Assembly (NCBI GenBank): GCA_017531845.1
Contig: JAFXKI010000010.1
Span: 124,001-188,000 of the forward strand
Reading direction: 5' to 3'
DNA: 64,000 nucleotides
Source: Opitutales bacterium
Lineage (GTDB): Bacteria; Verrucomicrobiota; Verrucomicrobiia; Opitutales; UBA953
Below the pieces are notes generated by a model that was given only the letters and a program-made list of their open reading frames with translations, did not search any database and was not told the DNA's origin. Position 1 is the first letter of the stretch. Each line of letters opens with the position of its first letter. Shown here piece by piece: positions 19,236 to 29,000 of the stretch. The translations under genes and the position numbers were made by a program.

Positions 19236-19264
19236 TTGCGCAGGAAGCCGCGCTTTGCTATAAG
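19236..19264 (+). promoter_or_regulatory. Putative promoter of the SGNH esterase gene, possibly leaderless
   Basis: TTGCGC (19236-19241), 17 nt, TATAAG (19259-19264). The -10 box ends 7 nt before the ATG at 19272, so transcription would start at or next to the start codon. Confidence 0.5.
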
Positions 19265-19271
19265 ATCGGTT

Positions 19272-20051
19272 ATGAATAAAACGCTTAGACTACTCCGCCT
19301 CTTCACTGTTTTTTCAATCTGCGCATTCGCGACTCTGGCGGGAACGCAAACCGCCTTTGCCGCCGAAAAAAAATCGGAGCAAAAAAATCTTCCGGCGACC
19401 TGCGTTCCCGAAAGTCGCGAAAATCTCGCCTGGTGGAAAAACATGAACGACAGTTTCAATGCCATCGCGCAGGAACGTAACGCAAAAATCGTATTCCTCG
19501 GCGATTCCATTACGGACTTGTGGCGGCGTCCGGCGAAACGAAACGGGGGAAAAGAAATTTGGGATGAAAGAATCGCTCCGCTCGATGCCGTCAATTTCGG
19601 AATTTCCGGCGACAAAACGCAAAACATTCTCTGGCGCTTGGACAGCGGAAACCTCGGCGGAAAAATGTCGCCTAAACTCGTCGTTCTGATGATTGGCACC
19701 AACAATTGGCGCAACGCGCCGGAAGACACGGCACAGGGCGTGAAAGCAATTTTGGAAAAAATCGCCGCGCAGCATCCGAAAACGAAAATCCTGCTCCTTG
19801 CCGTGTTCCCGCGCGGGGCTGACGACGCGGATGCCAAGCGACAAACCAACGAAAAACTAAACGGGATGATTCAAAAATTTGCAGATAATCGTCGTGTTTT
19901 TTGGCTCAACATCAACAAAGTTTTTGTCGAAAAAGACGATATGCACAAACTTTCCCCGAGCATAATGCCGGATTTGCTTCACCCGAACGCGGAAGGCTAT
20001 CGCCGCTGGGCGGACGCGGTTTTACCGACCGTCAAACGCTTAGCACGATAA
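19272..20051 (+). CDS. Secreted SGNH/GDSL-family esterase (PAF-acetylhydrolase-like)
   Basis: This 259-aa protein has a signal peptide (MNKTLRLLRLFTVFSIC..., cleavage near TAFAA). The four SGNH blocks are visible. Block I is FLGDSITDLW with the nucleophile Ser. The block II Gly is in FGISGDKTQNILWRL. Block III is MIGTNNWRNAP with the Asn. Block V is DLLHPNAEGYRRW with the Asp/His. This set and the spacing match the PAF-acetylhydrolase-like SGNH branch, often used to remove acetyl groups from sugars in gut bacteria. The ATG at 19272 begins a proper signal peptide. It faces a second SGNH gene tail to tail, with a motif hairpin between their ends. The substrate is not determined. Confidence 0.88.
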   Translation: MNKTLRLLRLFTVFSICAFATLAGTQTAFAAEKKSEQKNLPATCVPESRENLAWWKNMNDSFNAIAQERNAKIVFLGDSITDLWRRPAKRNGGKEIWDERIAPLDAVNFGISGDKTQNILWRLDSGNLGGKMSPKLVVLMIGTNNWRNAPEDTAQGVKAILEKIAAQHPKTKILLLAVFPRGADDADAKRQTNEKLNGMIQKFADNRRVFWLNINKVFVEKDDMHKLSPSIMPDLLHPNAEGYRRWADAVLPTVKRLAR

Positions 20052-20083
20052 CAGGTTTCCTTTAGCACGGTGTTTCTATTCCG

Positions 20084-20107
20084 CGTTCCCGCTATTTCGC
20101 GGGAACG
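20084..20107. terminator. Inverted motif pair between convergent esterase genes
   Basis: CGTTCCCGC (20084-20092) and GCGGGAACG (20099-20107) form a perfect 9-bp stem with a 6-nt loop containing part of the stop codon of the minus-strand gene. It sits exactly at the convergent gene ends and probably serves both transcripts. Confidence 0.7.
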
Positions 20108-21099
20108 TATTTGATGCCCGAGGCACGTTTCAATTGAGCGGAAACCAGCGGCGCAGCCGGATCTTTCCGGTCCTTCGCACCGCCAAGCGCGACCACGATT
20201 TCGCCATTCGGCGGAATTACCGTCGCGTTTTCAAAGACAAAAGTCGCCTTTCCGTAGCGCAGAGCCGCGCCGTCGAGCAAGATTGCAACCGTGCCCTTAT
20301 TTTTGAGCGCAATGCTTTTTCCGTCTTTGGCGGGAACGAGTTGCGGCTTGCCCTGAGGAATTTTGATTTGCGGGAAATTCGCTTTTACCAGCTCGGCAAA
20401 AGTCATTTCCGCAAGTCGCTTTGCGCCGAGAGCGTTCGGATGCAATCCGTCGGGTAAATAAAATTCCGGATGTTCCGCAAGCGGGGAGTAAGCGTCAATA
20501 CCGTGCGCTTTGTATTTTTTTGCGATTTTTGCCAAAAGTTTTTCGGCGGCAGGTCGATTTTTTGCGGAGCCGTTATCCTGCTTCGGGAAGGAAAATTCGG
20601 GCAGATAAACATTGCCCGGGAACGTCTTCTTCCCGTCGGGACCGCGAAAATCCGGAGCGAGCTTCGTCCACATCATCAACGCGACGTTTTTGCGACCGCC
20701 GAGCCATTCGTCGATAAGTTTTTCGTAGCCGGAAACGAAAAGTTTTTCGTCCCACCACGCGCCGGTATCATTAATTCCGAGGTTGCAGATATAAGCATCC
20801 GCCTGCCATTCCACGGCGTTTTTGTGTTCCGTATTGTCGCCGAGCCAGCGGCGGCGATTTTTTTGACTCGGATAATCGCCGCAGGTTTTTCCCGGATTTC
20901 CGAAATTGCGCACTTCGAACTCCGCGCCGAGAAGTTCGCCGAGACGCTTCGGGTAATTGTCCGCATTTCGGGTCGGGATCAGATACCCGAATGTAATGGA
21001 ATCGCCGATACAGGCAATTTTCGTTGCGGCGGAAAGCGTAGAAGCCGCGAGCGACAAAACGGAAACGGCAAGTGCCGCGAGAAGAGATATTTTTTTCAT
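20092..21099 (-). CDS. Secreted SGNH/GDSL esterase, acetylesterase-like
   Basis: The product is 335 aa with a signal peptide (MKKISLLAALAVSVLSLAASTLSA). SGNH motifs are IACIGDSITFG (Ser), FGNPGKTC (Gly), NLGINDTG (Asn) and PDGLHPNALGAKRLAE (Asp/His). A ~90-residue C-terminal beta-rich module follows the catalytic domain. Proteins of this shape include sialate and other carbohydrate O-acetylesterases and are plentiful in polysaccharide-degrading bacteria. The 9-nt region before the start contains ACCCCT instead of a Shine-Dalgarno. tRNA-Pro lies 30 nt upstream on the plus strand side. The two SGNH proteins are not close copies: signal peptides, lengths and block spacing differ. Confidence 0.86.
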   Translation of the reverse strand: MKKISLLAALAVSVLSLAASTLSAATKIACIGDSITFGYLIPTRNADNYPKRLGELLGAEFEVRNFGNPGKTCGDYPSQKNRRRWLGDNTEHKNAVEWQADAYICNLGINDTGAWWDEKLFVSGYEKLIDEWLGGRKNVALMMWTKLAPDFRGPDGKKTFPGNVYLPEFSFPKQDNGSAKNRPAAEKLLAKIAKKYKAHGIDAYSPLAEHPEFYLPDGLHPNALGAKRLAEMTFAELVKANFPQIKIPQGKPQLVPAKDGKSIALKNKGTVAILLDGAALRYGKATFVFENATVIPPNGEIVVALGGAKDRKDPAAPLVSAQLKRASGIKYVPAK

Positions 21100-21128
21100 A
21101 GGGGTATATCAATAAAGGAGAAAATTGG

Positions 21129-21203
21129 TCGGGCGTGAGGGATTCGAACCCCCGACCCTCTGCTCCCAAAGCAGATGCGCTAGCCAGACTGCGCTAACGC
21201 CCG
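21129..21203 (-). tRNA. tRNA-Pro (anticodon UGG)
   Basis: On the minus strand the acceptor CGGGCGT pairs with ACGCCCG, with discriminator A at 21129. The anticodon arm TCTGC-TTTGGGA-GCAGA carries UGG. The T arm is GGGGGTTCGAATCCCTC. The length is 75 nt without CCA. Confidence 0.96.
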
Positions 21204-21303
21204 AAAATTTCATTGAGCATCGTTTTTTATTGCTCTTGTTGTCAACACAATATTCCATTGTGGCTTCCGATTTTTACTTAGCAAAAAAAATTTAACACAG
21301 ACT

Positions 21304-21915
21304 ATGGAAAATTCTTCAATCGACGGAACTATCGAACCGGTAAACACGGAATCCAAAATTCCGATGATTCTTGCCATTGCTGCATTTGTTCTCGGCGGAC
21401 TTTCTTTTGTGTTCGCGTGGAACACGAAGAGCAATCTCACCCGCCACAAGGACAGCATTATTAAGGAAGTGAACGATGCCGTCGAAGTCGCCAAACAAGC
21501 GGCGGCAGACGCACGCAACGCCGGTGCCGGCAGCGACGGGATTTCCACGCTTCAAACCGATTTCGAAGAACTCGAAGCAATGGTGAAAGCGGAATACAGC
21601 AAACTTTCCGGCGTTATCAAAAACCTTGTTGAACACGGAACGCAAACCAACAAGCGCCTCGATCGCCTCGAAGGTCGCGCAAGCGGTCCCTCCCGCGGAA
21701 CCACAACCGCCGCGACTCCGGCACCCGCCGATCCCGCGCCTGCGGCAGCTCCGGTTTCCTCCGACGGAAAATATGTCGTGAAAAAAGGCGACTATCCGGG
21801 AAAAATCGCAAAAGAACTCGGCGTTTCCACAAAGGCGCTGATGGACGCGAATCCGGGATTGGATCCGACCAAGCTTCAAATCGGGCAGGAACTCAACGTT
21901 CCCGCGAACCAATAA
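21304..21915 (+). CDS. Membrane-anchored coiled-coil protein with C-terminal LysM domain
   Basis: This 203-aa protein has one N-terminal membrane helix (IPMILAIAAFVLGGLSFVFAW, residues ~19-39), then a helical, coiled-coil-like section (~45-125) and an Ala/Pro/Thr linker. A single LysM domain follows (YVVKKGDYPGKIAKELGVS... IGQELNVP, ~155-200). LysM domains bind the glycan backbone of peptidoglycan, so the protein likely tethers the inner membrane to the wall. The usual LysM Asp-Thr pair is Asp-Tyr here. No Shine-Dalgarno is visible; TTTAAC lies 7 nt before the ATG. A terminator follows at 21936-21967, so the gene is probably transcribed alone. Confidence 0.85.
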   Translation: MENSSIDGTIEPVNTESKIPMILAIAAFVLGGLSFVFAWNTKSNLTRHKDSIIKEVNDAVEVAKQAAADARNAGAGSDGISTLQTDFEELEAMVKAEYSKLSGVIKNLVEHGTQTNKRLDRLEGRASGPSRGTTTAATPAPADPAPAAAPVSSDGKYVVKKGDYPGKIAKELGVSTKALMDANPGLDPTKLQIGQELNVPANQ

Positions 21916-21935
21916 TTCAGTTTTCGTAAAATCCA

Positions 21936-21967
21936 TACGCCCGTGTTCCCGCGGGCGTAATTTTTTT
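21936..21967 (+). terminator. Intrinsic terminator of the LysM gene
   Basis: TACGCCCG (21936-21943) pairs with CGGGCGTA (21952-21959), followed by AATTTTTTT. The loop contains a GTTCCCG motif relative. Confidence 0.85.
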
Positions 21968-21972
21968 ATAAA
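21967..21972 (+). promoter_or_regulatory. Possible -10 box for the NUDIX gene (leaderless spacing)
   Basis: TATAAA overlaps the end of the LysM terminator and ends 7 nt before the NUDIX ATG at 21980. No convincing -35 is visible, so the call is weak. Confidence 0.3.
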
Positions 21973-21979
21973 TACAACT

Positions 21980-22537
21980 ATGAAATCCCCGGCTCATTGG
22001 AATTTGACGCAAGAAAATCTTCACGCAAAATGCGTGGTTTTCGACGTTTACAAAGAACATTTCGCGCATCCGACAGATGGACGCGAGGGTGATTTTTACG
22101 TTGCACACGCACCGGATTGGGTAACGGTCATCCCGGTAACGAGCGAGGGAAAAATCCTTCTCGTCAACCAGTTCCGCTTCGGTATCCGCGAGCTTTCGTG
22201 GGAATTCCCCGGCGGGGTCATTGACAAAGGAGAAAATTTTCTCGAAGCCGCCGTGCGCGAAGTGGCGGAAGAAACCGGCTACCGCGGAAACGCGCCGATT
22301 GAGCTCGGGAACGCCGCCGCCAATCCGGCGATTTTTAACAACCGTTGTCATTTCGTGCTCATCGAAAATTGCCGAAAAGTCGAAGAAACGCATTTCGACG
22401 CCAATGAAGAAATCGAAATGAAACTCGCGACTCCGCAGGAAGTGCTTGCCCTCGCCCGCAACGGTGAAATGAAACACGCACTCATGCTTACGGCTCTTTC
22501 CAAAGCGCTTCTCCTACGCCCCGATATTTGGAAATAA
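21980..22537 (+). CDS. NUDIX hydrolase, ADP-ribose pyrophosphatase-like
   Basis: This cytoplasmic protein of 185 aa carries a complete Nudix box, GGVIDKGENFLEAA followed by VREVAEETGY, so the catalytic Glu residues and metal ligands are present. The block preceding it (LLVNQFRFGIRELSWEFPGG) is typical of the ADP-ribose/NDP-sugar pyrophosphatase branch, which cleaves nucleoside diphosphate linkages. The exact substrate cannot be assigned. No Shine-Dalgarno precedes the ATG. The gene ends against the HPr gene, with a shared bidirectional terminator between them. Confidence 0.88.
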   Translation: MKSPAHWNLTQENLHAKCVVFDVYKEHFAHPTDGREGDFYVAHAPDWVTVIPVTSEGKILLVNQFRFGIRELSWEFPGGVIDKGENFLEAAVREVAEETGYRGNAPIELGNAAANPAIFNNRCHFVLIENCRKVEETHFDANEEIEMKLATPQEVLALARNGEMKHALMLTALSKALLLRPDIWK

Positions 22538-22611
22538 AAATACGAATCCCGCCAAGTGCGCCGGACAAAAACGCAAAGTTGTTTTCAAAAAAAACTCTTC
22601 GCGGGAACGCA

Positions 22612-22648
22612 AAAAAAAAGACGCAGCCTCAAGCCGCGTCTTTTTTTT
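22612..22648. terminator. Bidirectional terminator between NUDIX and HPr genes
   Basis: AAAAAAAAGACGC (22612-22624) pairs with GCGTCTTTTTTTT (22636-22648). U-runs form on both strands, and the convergent genes end at 22537 and 22647. Confidence 0.88.
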
Positions 22649-22937
22649 AATTTTCTTCGTCAAATTTTCTCTCAAAGAGTGCTTGCAGGCTATCAAGCAT
22701 ACAACCGGCGTCGACGGCATTTCCCGTCGCCACAAAACTTAATTTCGCCCCGCACCCGGCAGCGAGCATCATAAGCCCCATGATGCTCTTTCCGTTGACC
22801 TGTTCGTCATCTTTAACGACATCAAGCCCGACGGAAGGGAATTTATTGGCGATACGCACAATCATCGCCGCAGGACGGGCGTGGATGCCCATCTTGTTTT
22901 GAACAATAAGCTCTCTGGTGTGGGTCGTTTCTGACAT
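22647..22937 (-). CDS. ptsH: HPr-family phosphocarrier protein
   Basis: This 96-aa protein is slightly longer than typical HPr (~85-90). The active His is His19 in KMGIHARPA, phosphorylated by enzyme I. The regulatory site Ser51 in NGKSIMGLM is present, so control by HPr kinase/phosphorylase is likely. No other PTS gene is nearby. In relatives without full sugar PTS, HPr may serve mainly in regulation or a nitrogen-type PTS. The leader has AACCCCTAAA just before the ATG rather than a Shine-Dalgarno. Confidence 0.93.
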   Translation of the reverse strand: MSETTHTRELIVQNKMGIHARPAAMIVRIANKFPSVGLDVVKDDEQVNGKSIMGLMMLAAGCGAKLSFVATGNAVDAGCMLDSLQALFERKFDEEN

Positions 22938-23022
22938 TTTAGGGGTTAATGGAAATGATTCGGCGGGAACGCGGCAAGAAAAAAAATAAAATTGCCTCTC
23001 AAACGGCTTAATTCACAACACA

Positions 23023-23054
23023 AAGAGGAAGCGACGAGAACGTCGCCTCCTCTT
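23023..23054 (-). terminator. Terminator-like hairpin behind the 2501-aa autotransporter
   Basis: A 14-bp stem with one mismatch (23023-23036 with 23041-23054) and loop AGAA lies 24 nt past the stop at 23078. The following U content is only moderate. Confidence 0.65.
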
Positions 23055-23077
23055 CGATTTTCGGGAAATCGCGTTTT

Positions 23078-26000
23078 TTAGAAACGGGAACGGAAACCGA
23101 GATTTACGGAGTGAGCCGTATCCGAATCCGTTGACATTTCAAAGCGATAGCCGCCGTAAATGCTGTTGTTGCGATCCAAATCGTAGCTCAGGCGCGGACC
23201 GATAGAGAACGTGTCTTCCGCAAATGTTTTTGCGGACGCGGTGTAGGAAGCATCGCTGATTTCCGGCATCGCGTAGTCGATATCAACTTCGGAATCCATC
23301 AATTCACGCGTGTAGGCAACGTCAAGATTGAAGCGGGAAGTTTTTCCGAGCCACGGGAACGTTACCGCGAGCGATGCGCCGACGGTCGCACGCAAGCTGC
23401 TCGCGCCGAAAGAATCGGTGTCGAGCGCCGTTGCCGAGCCGGATTCGTCAAACGCGTTCACGCCATAGTAAGAATACGCCAAACCGACGTAAGGCATGAG
23501 GTTCACGCTTGTTTTTTCGTCTTCGCTCATGCCGAGCGGAATGAGCATTCCCGCGTTCGCGAACGCGCCCGCATGCCAAGCGGTCGTGTCACCGTTTACT
23601 CCTCCGAGCACGGTTCTGCGATCCACGTCAAACATGGCGAAACCTGCCTGCACTCCCGCGTCCACATAGAAGCGGTTTTCGATGAGCTTTCCGATAAACG
23701 CCGTCGCGCGAACGTCGTGAGATTGAATTTCGCCGCCATTGTCGTGAATATCGGCATCGCCGAAATCGTAGGCGAAAGAGAATCCGGCGACGGTTGTCGC
23801 GTTCATCTTAACATCCATACCGGCGATTGCTCCGTAGGAATTCATATCGAAAATGCGCGTATCCGGCTTTCCTTCGTCCGCCTGAGCGAGGGAGCCTTGC
23901 GCTTGCGCGAAAAATTCCCAGTCGTCGTGAATTTCCCATGCAAATTGCGTGTAGCTGTCATAGCGGCGTTGTTCAATGCGCGAGGAAATCGCAGCGATGT
24001 CGCTGACAAATCCGCTCTGCGGGAGCGCGAGCATCGCGCCGTAGCTCAGCGGGGAAAGATTGTTCAGCGTTCCCGCAAGGCTGCTGTTCGGTGTCTTGAT
24101 AATCGCCTCGGCAAGTTGCCCCGCCGCTGTAAGTGTATTGTAACGCCCTTCTTTGAGAACGATTCCATTGACGGTATTTTTCAACTCGCCGGCATCAGTC
24201 TGCGTAATATCGTTCAGCAAACCGACAAATGCCGAGCTGATGCCTTCGTGTAAATCCACGCCGGCGTTGGCAAGGTCTTTCGCCACGATATAAATCGATG
24301 TCGATCCGGTTTGCGCCGGGTCCTCGTAATAATTGAGCCCGTCCGCAGACACGATGGTGAGATTATCAAAAGTAATCCCGTTCTTTCCCGTCGGATTGCC
24401 GCTCCCGATGTATTTGAACAGCGAAACGGGAGTCCCGCGAACACTTGTCGCTTCGGAATCAATTTCTACCGTCAGTTTTCCGGAAACAACTTTTGCCGTT
24501 CCCGTGAACTCAATTCCGTCCCCTGTGAAAACGAAGGTCGTTCCGGAGTTGAAAACGACATCGGAACTTTCACCGACGAGGCTGACTCCGCCGATGAGTG
24601 TGCCGCCGCTCGCAATTTCGAGCTTGGAGGATTTCGAAACGGTTTTTTCTGCGCCGTAAATCAGCGTAGCCCCGCTGTTGACGAGTGTTTCACCTTCATA
24701 CGACAGAACCGAAGCGTCCAGTTGCAAATTTGTTCCCGTTTTAACCGTGATTCCTCCGGTTCCGGAAATATCTTTGGACCAAACCGTAACTTCGGTCGGA
24801 CGCACCGCACGGAACGCATTCGGAGAGGTTTTGAATACGAGCCCGCCGTTCCCGTTTGCATCCGCGTTTGCACTCAGTTCGATATTTTCGTTGAGCTTTA
24901 CGAGGTCCGTCAACGTAAACGTTTTACCCGCGACATTCCCGAGGGTAACAAACGGAGAATTTTCGGAACCGTTCAGAAGCAGGTCCTCTCCGCCTTCCGT
25001 CTTGAGTTTAAAGGCTTTCGAAACTGCATTTTCAGCGGAAAGATCCAATTCGCCGTCGCGCAAAAGCACGAGAGAGGAAACATTTCCGCCCACGGAAACC
25101 GTTCCCGCAAATGCGGACGTTCCCGCGTTCGTAATGAGGATGCGGGATTCCGCGCCGAGTGCTTTGATTGCCAAATTCTTCGTCGCATCAACGCCGAAAC
25201 CGCCGGACTGCGTTGCGGAACCGACCGTGACGGAATTAAGCCCCGTCGGGACAGACTCCAGAACCATTGCGCCGTCGCCGACAACCGTCAAATCCGTCAG
25301 TCCGGTAAGCGTGCCGTCAAATTTCTGTGCGCCGGTTTCATTGGCATTCACCGTAACCGTCAATTTTCCGGATGCGACGTTAATCGTTCCCGCGCCGGAG
25401 AACGCGGCAAATTCTTCGACGTTTGCCGCCAAATTAAGCGTTACGTTGCTACCGACATCGATGATTCCCGTAAACGCTTCGGGCTTGATATTCCCGTTTG
25501 CCGTAATCGTCGCGGTGGTTGCCGTCGAGAAAGAGAGCGTTCCCGCGCCGGAAAGCGAACCAAGGTTGTCGAGTGCGAAATTCGTCAACGGATCCGAGAA
25601 GCGGAACGTCGCGCCCTCTGCGATTGCCAGGGAATCCGGTTGATAGGTGAAAAGCCCGGCACCGACTTCCAGCGTTCCCGCCAGGACATTGATGTTCAAA
25701 TTCGCGACGTTGATTTTGTTTTTGGGAATAACGCTTGCGTTTTCCGAAATCTTCACGGAGCCTTCGCCGTTTTTAACGAAGGTTACGTTTTCATCAGCGG
25801 CAGCGGTAACGGAAAGCCCGTTGAATTCAACCGTTCTCCCCTCGCCTGCGTTCAAATTAATCGTATGATCTTTGTTGCCGACGATGCTCAATGTTCCGGA
25901 AAATCCTGTCGTCGGACCGGTGGAATCCGTGCTTCCGAGCGAGAGCGTTTCTCCGCTGAAAGTAAGCGTGCCGCGCCCGGTGAGAGCGCCGGCAAGCACC

Positions 26001-29000
26001 GAATCCCCGGACAATTCAATCGTGCGCCCGAAGCCCAATTCGAGAGACGTTTGCGAGCCCATTACCAACGACGAGAGAACGATTTTCTTTTCGGCATCCG
26101 TCGGAGCCGGAGTGCCGTTCAATTCTCCGATTTTGAGTTGTGCGCCGCCGACGAGCTCGATTGCGTCCACATTCGCAAAGCGAACGTTTTGCAAATCCAG
26201 TTCACGTTTTTCGTAGGTCGCTCCGGTGGGATCGTTTGTCAAATCGAGACCGGTAGCGGATACACGCAGGGTTTCCGTTCCCGCGGACTGCGTTCCGGAA
26301 ATAACGGAGCCGGAAAGCGTCGTATCCGCCGAAAGGTCAAACACGAGTTCCGCATCGCTTCCGAGCGCGAACGTCTTCGTGCTGAGTGCGGTTCCGTCAG
26401 CGTCAATGCGCAGTGCGCCGCTCGCGATTTCCACGTCCGTCGGAGAGAAATTTTTCCCGGCGACCGCCAAGGTATTGTTTCCGAGTGAAACAAATTTTTC
26501 TCCGGAGACATATCCGGAAATTCCGGCATCGAGAATAAACGTTCCCTTGCCTTCAATCTTTCCTTCGAAATTCAGCTCAACAGCCCCGAGTTCCGGAGAG
26601 CGGAAAATCGCGTTGTTCGCGTCTTCCCGATCAAAGACAAGTTTAAACGAAGCGGGAATAGCGTTCCCGTTTGCATATTGGCTTACCGCATTGAGCGAAA
26701 TTCCGAATTTCGGACTGCGCGCTTCGGCATCGACCGTAGCCACCAAGCCGCCTTCTGCAACAAGGAAAGTTCCCGTAAAATCAACGCCGCCTACCGGGAC
26801 ATCGAGCAAGGCATTTCCGAGGTCGACAACGCCGTCGCCGATTTTAAGAATAACGCCTCCGCCACTCAGTCGGGCTTGGCTTTCGGGAATGAACATTGCG
26901 CCCGTTGCCGTTTCCGGATCGTAGCCGGTAGATATGTTTCCGGTTTCCGGATCGCGATAGCTGTCCTCAATCATGTCCTTCGTGGCATTAATTGTCAGCA
27001 ACGCGCCGGATTTTACGAAAACGCCGGAGGTTTGAGCGATCGCGTCATAATCGACGTAAAGCTCCCCGGCTTCCACATTCGTTTGCCCTCTATAGGTGTT
27101 TGCGCCCGTAAGCTTCAAAGATTCCGAGCCGATCTTGATGAGATTCATCCCGCCGGAAAGCGATCCCGCGAAATCCGTATTATCGTAGCCGAACGCGGCT
27201 TTCAAGTCGTCATAATCCGGATTAATCAGCTCTACACCATAAATTTTTCCGATTTGTGTGACATTCCACGACGTGATTTGGAACTGATACTTTTCGGAAG
27301 TCGGATAGAAGTTCGTGATGAACGAATACAGCGTTTCGTCCGGCATTTTGTCGAATCCGGCACTCTTGTAAGCGGCTTTGAGATATTCCAAACCGCCGGC
27401 GGCAACGATTTTATTCCAGCCTTCGACATTCAGAGATGCCGTTTTCGGATTGGCCCCGTCCAAATACGCGCAAACGCCTTCTTCACCGCTTGCGATCTGA
27501 TTAACGAGCGTGCGGAGCGAATCTTTCATCATCGCGGAAAGCTGAGCTTCCTTGGAACCCAAAAACGCGTTGACATTTTCAACGGAGAAAACCTTGCGCA
27601 ACCATTCCGCCGCCGTTTTTTCGCCGGAGAAAAGAGTATCTGCCGAAACCGTTGCCCCCGTAGAGAAATCGTAGCGCGCACTATTTTTCGCTCCGGCTCC
27701 GCTTTGCATCGTTTCCAAAATCTTATCGGTTTTGGACGTCGCGTCGTAACGCGTCGAAGCCAAGATGCGCGAGAACGCGCCGTCGTAAACATTTTCGTCC
27801 GTCGTGTAAATCAGTTTCGCCGGATTTTTCAGGTATTTGACCGTAGAATCGTAGGTAAACTTTCCGCTACGGGAACCCGTCGCGGCATCGGAAAGCGATT
27901 TGTAAAAATTATCTTTCAGGGACGTTCCCGTGAAATACTTTTCATACTTGTCATACTGAGCCGTTGCGAAATATTCGCCTTCACGTCCGGACAAAGTCCG
28001 ATCGGCTCTGCCGACGGTAAAGTCTCCGTTCGCAGAAACAGACGTTTCAGCTTCCCCGATGAGAGCCCCGACTTTCGCATAATCATTTCCGGAGAATGTC
28101 GCAGAACTGCCGTTGGCAAGGAGTAAGCCCGAAAAACCGTTATTCGCATTCATCTGCGACACGGAAAGAGCTCCGGAAAGCGAAACCAATGCGCCGAAAA
28201 GATCACCGCCGTTCGTATTATCGTTGCTCTTCATTCTGACGGTGCGGCTTCCTCCGAGATTGATCAAATTCCCGTTCCCGGAAATCGTTCCGCCGTAAAT
28301 CGCGTCTTCATCTGTCTTTGTCAGCACCAAGGTCGCATCGGCTTCGACCGTAACGGTGGAATAATTGGCGTCCCCGATGAGATTTCTCACCATTTGCACG
28401 CCGCTAAGCACTTGCAACGATGAATATTGAAGCGAAGTTCCGTCATAGCTACCCAAAAGATTCTCGTAGCGTTCATCTTCGGGGTTAAGCCCACGGAGAA
28501 TGATACTTTCCGCCGAAGAGAAAATACTGGGACTCTTTTCCCCGACTTCTCCGAGAATAAGCGGAAGTCCGTCCCGAACAATAACCGAACCCGTAAACTG
28601 GGACTGCTCCGTCGTAAATTGAACCGCCGCATCAGAAATGTTCAAATAAGTAAGGGCATTTTTACGATATTGCAACGTCGCCGCCGGATCGGAAGCTTCG
28701 GAGAGAGACGTAGACGTCAAATCATTTTCCAAAATGACAATGCGGGACAATGCCAACGTTCCGGCACCTTTGATTAAACCCGAAACAAAGCCCGTATCAT
28801 CTACCAATAATTCGAGGTTCCCCTCGTCTCCGATTTCAACATTCGTCTTCTCAATCCCTGCCAAGGAAGAAACCCAGCGACCTTCTTCCACCCTCAAACG
28901 CGAAAGCACCCCGGCAAACAGCCCTCCCTCGGATGTAGTCGACAACCGGTCGTAAAGAAACGTTCCCGCGCCGGTTTTCACGACAAGCCCGTCGCCGTTA

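Noticed and set aside
18841-19271. A small RNA gene in the uvrA/esterase gap
   Set aside because: No promoter-terminator pair encloses the repeat, and no stable fold beyond short inverted pieces is visible.
24311-26488. A 725-codon open frame on the plus strand, and similar ones at 30644-33061 and 34007-35290
   Set aside because: They lie wholly antisense to the giant autotransporters and have Arg/Phe/Cys-rich compositions unlike proteins. They arise from the codon use and repeats of the real genes.
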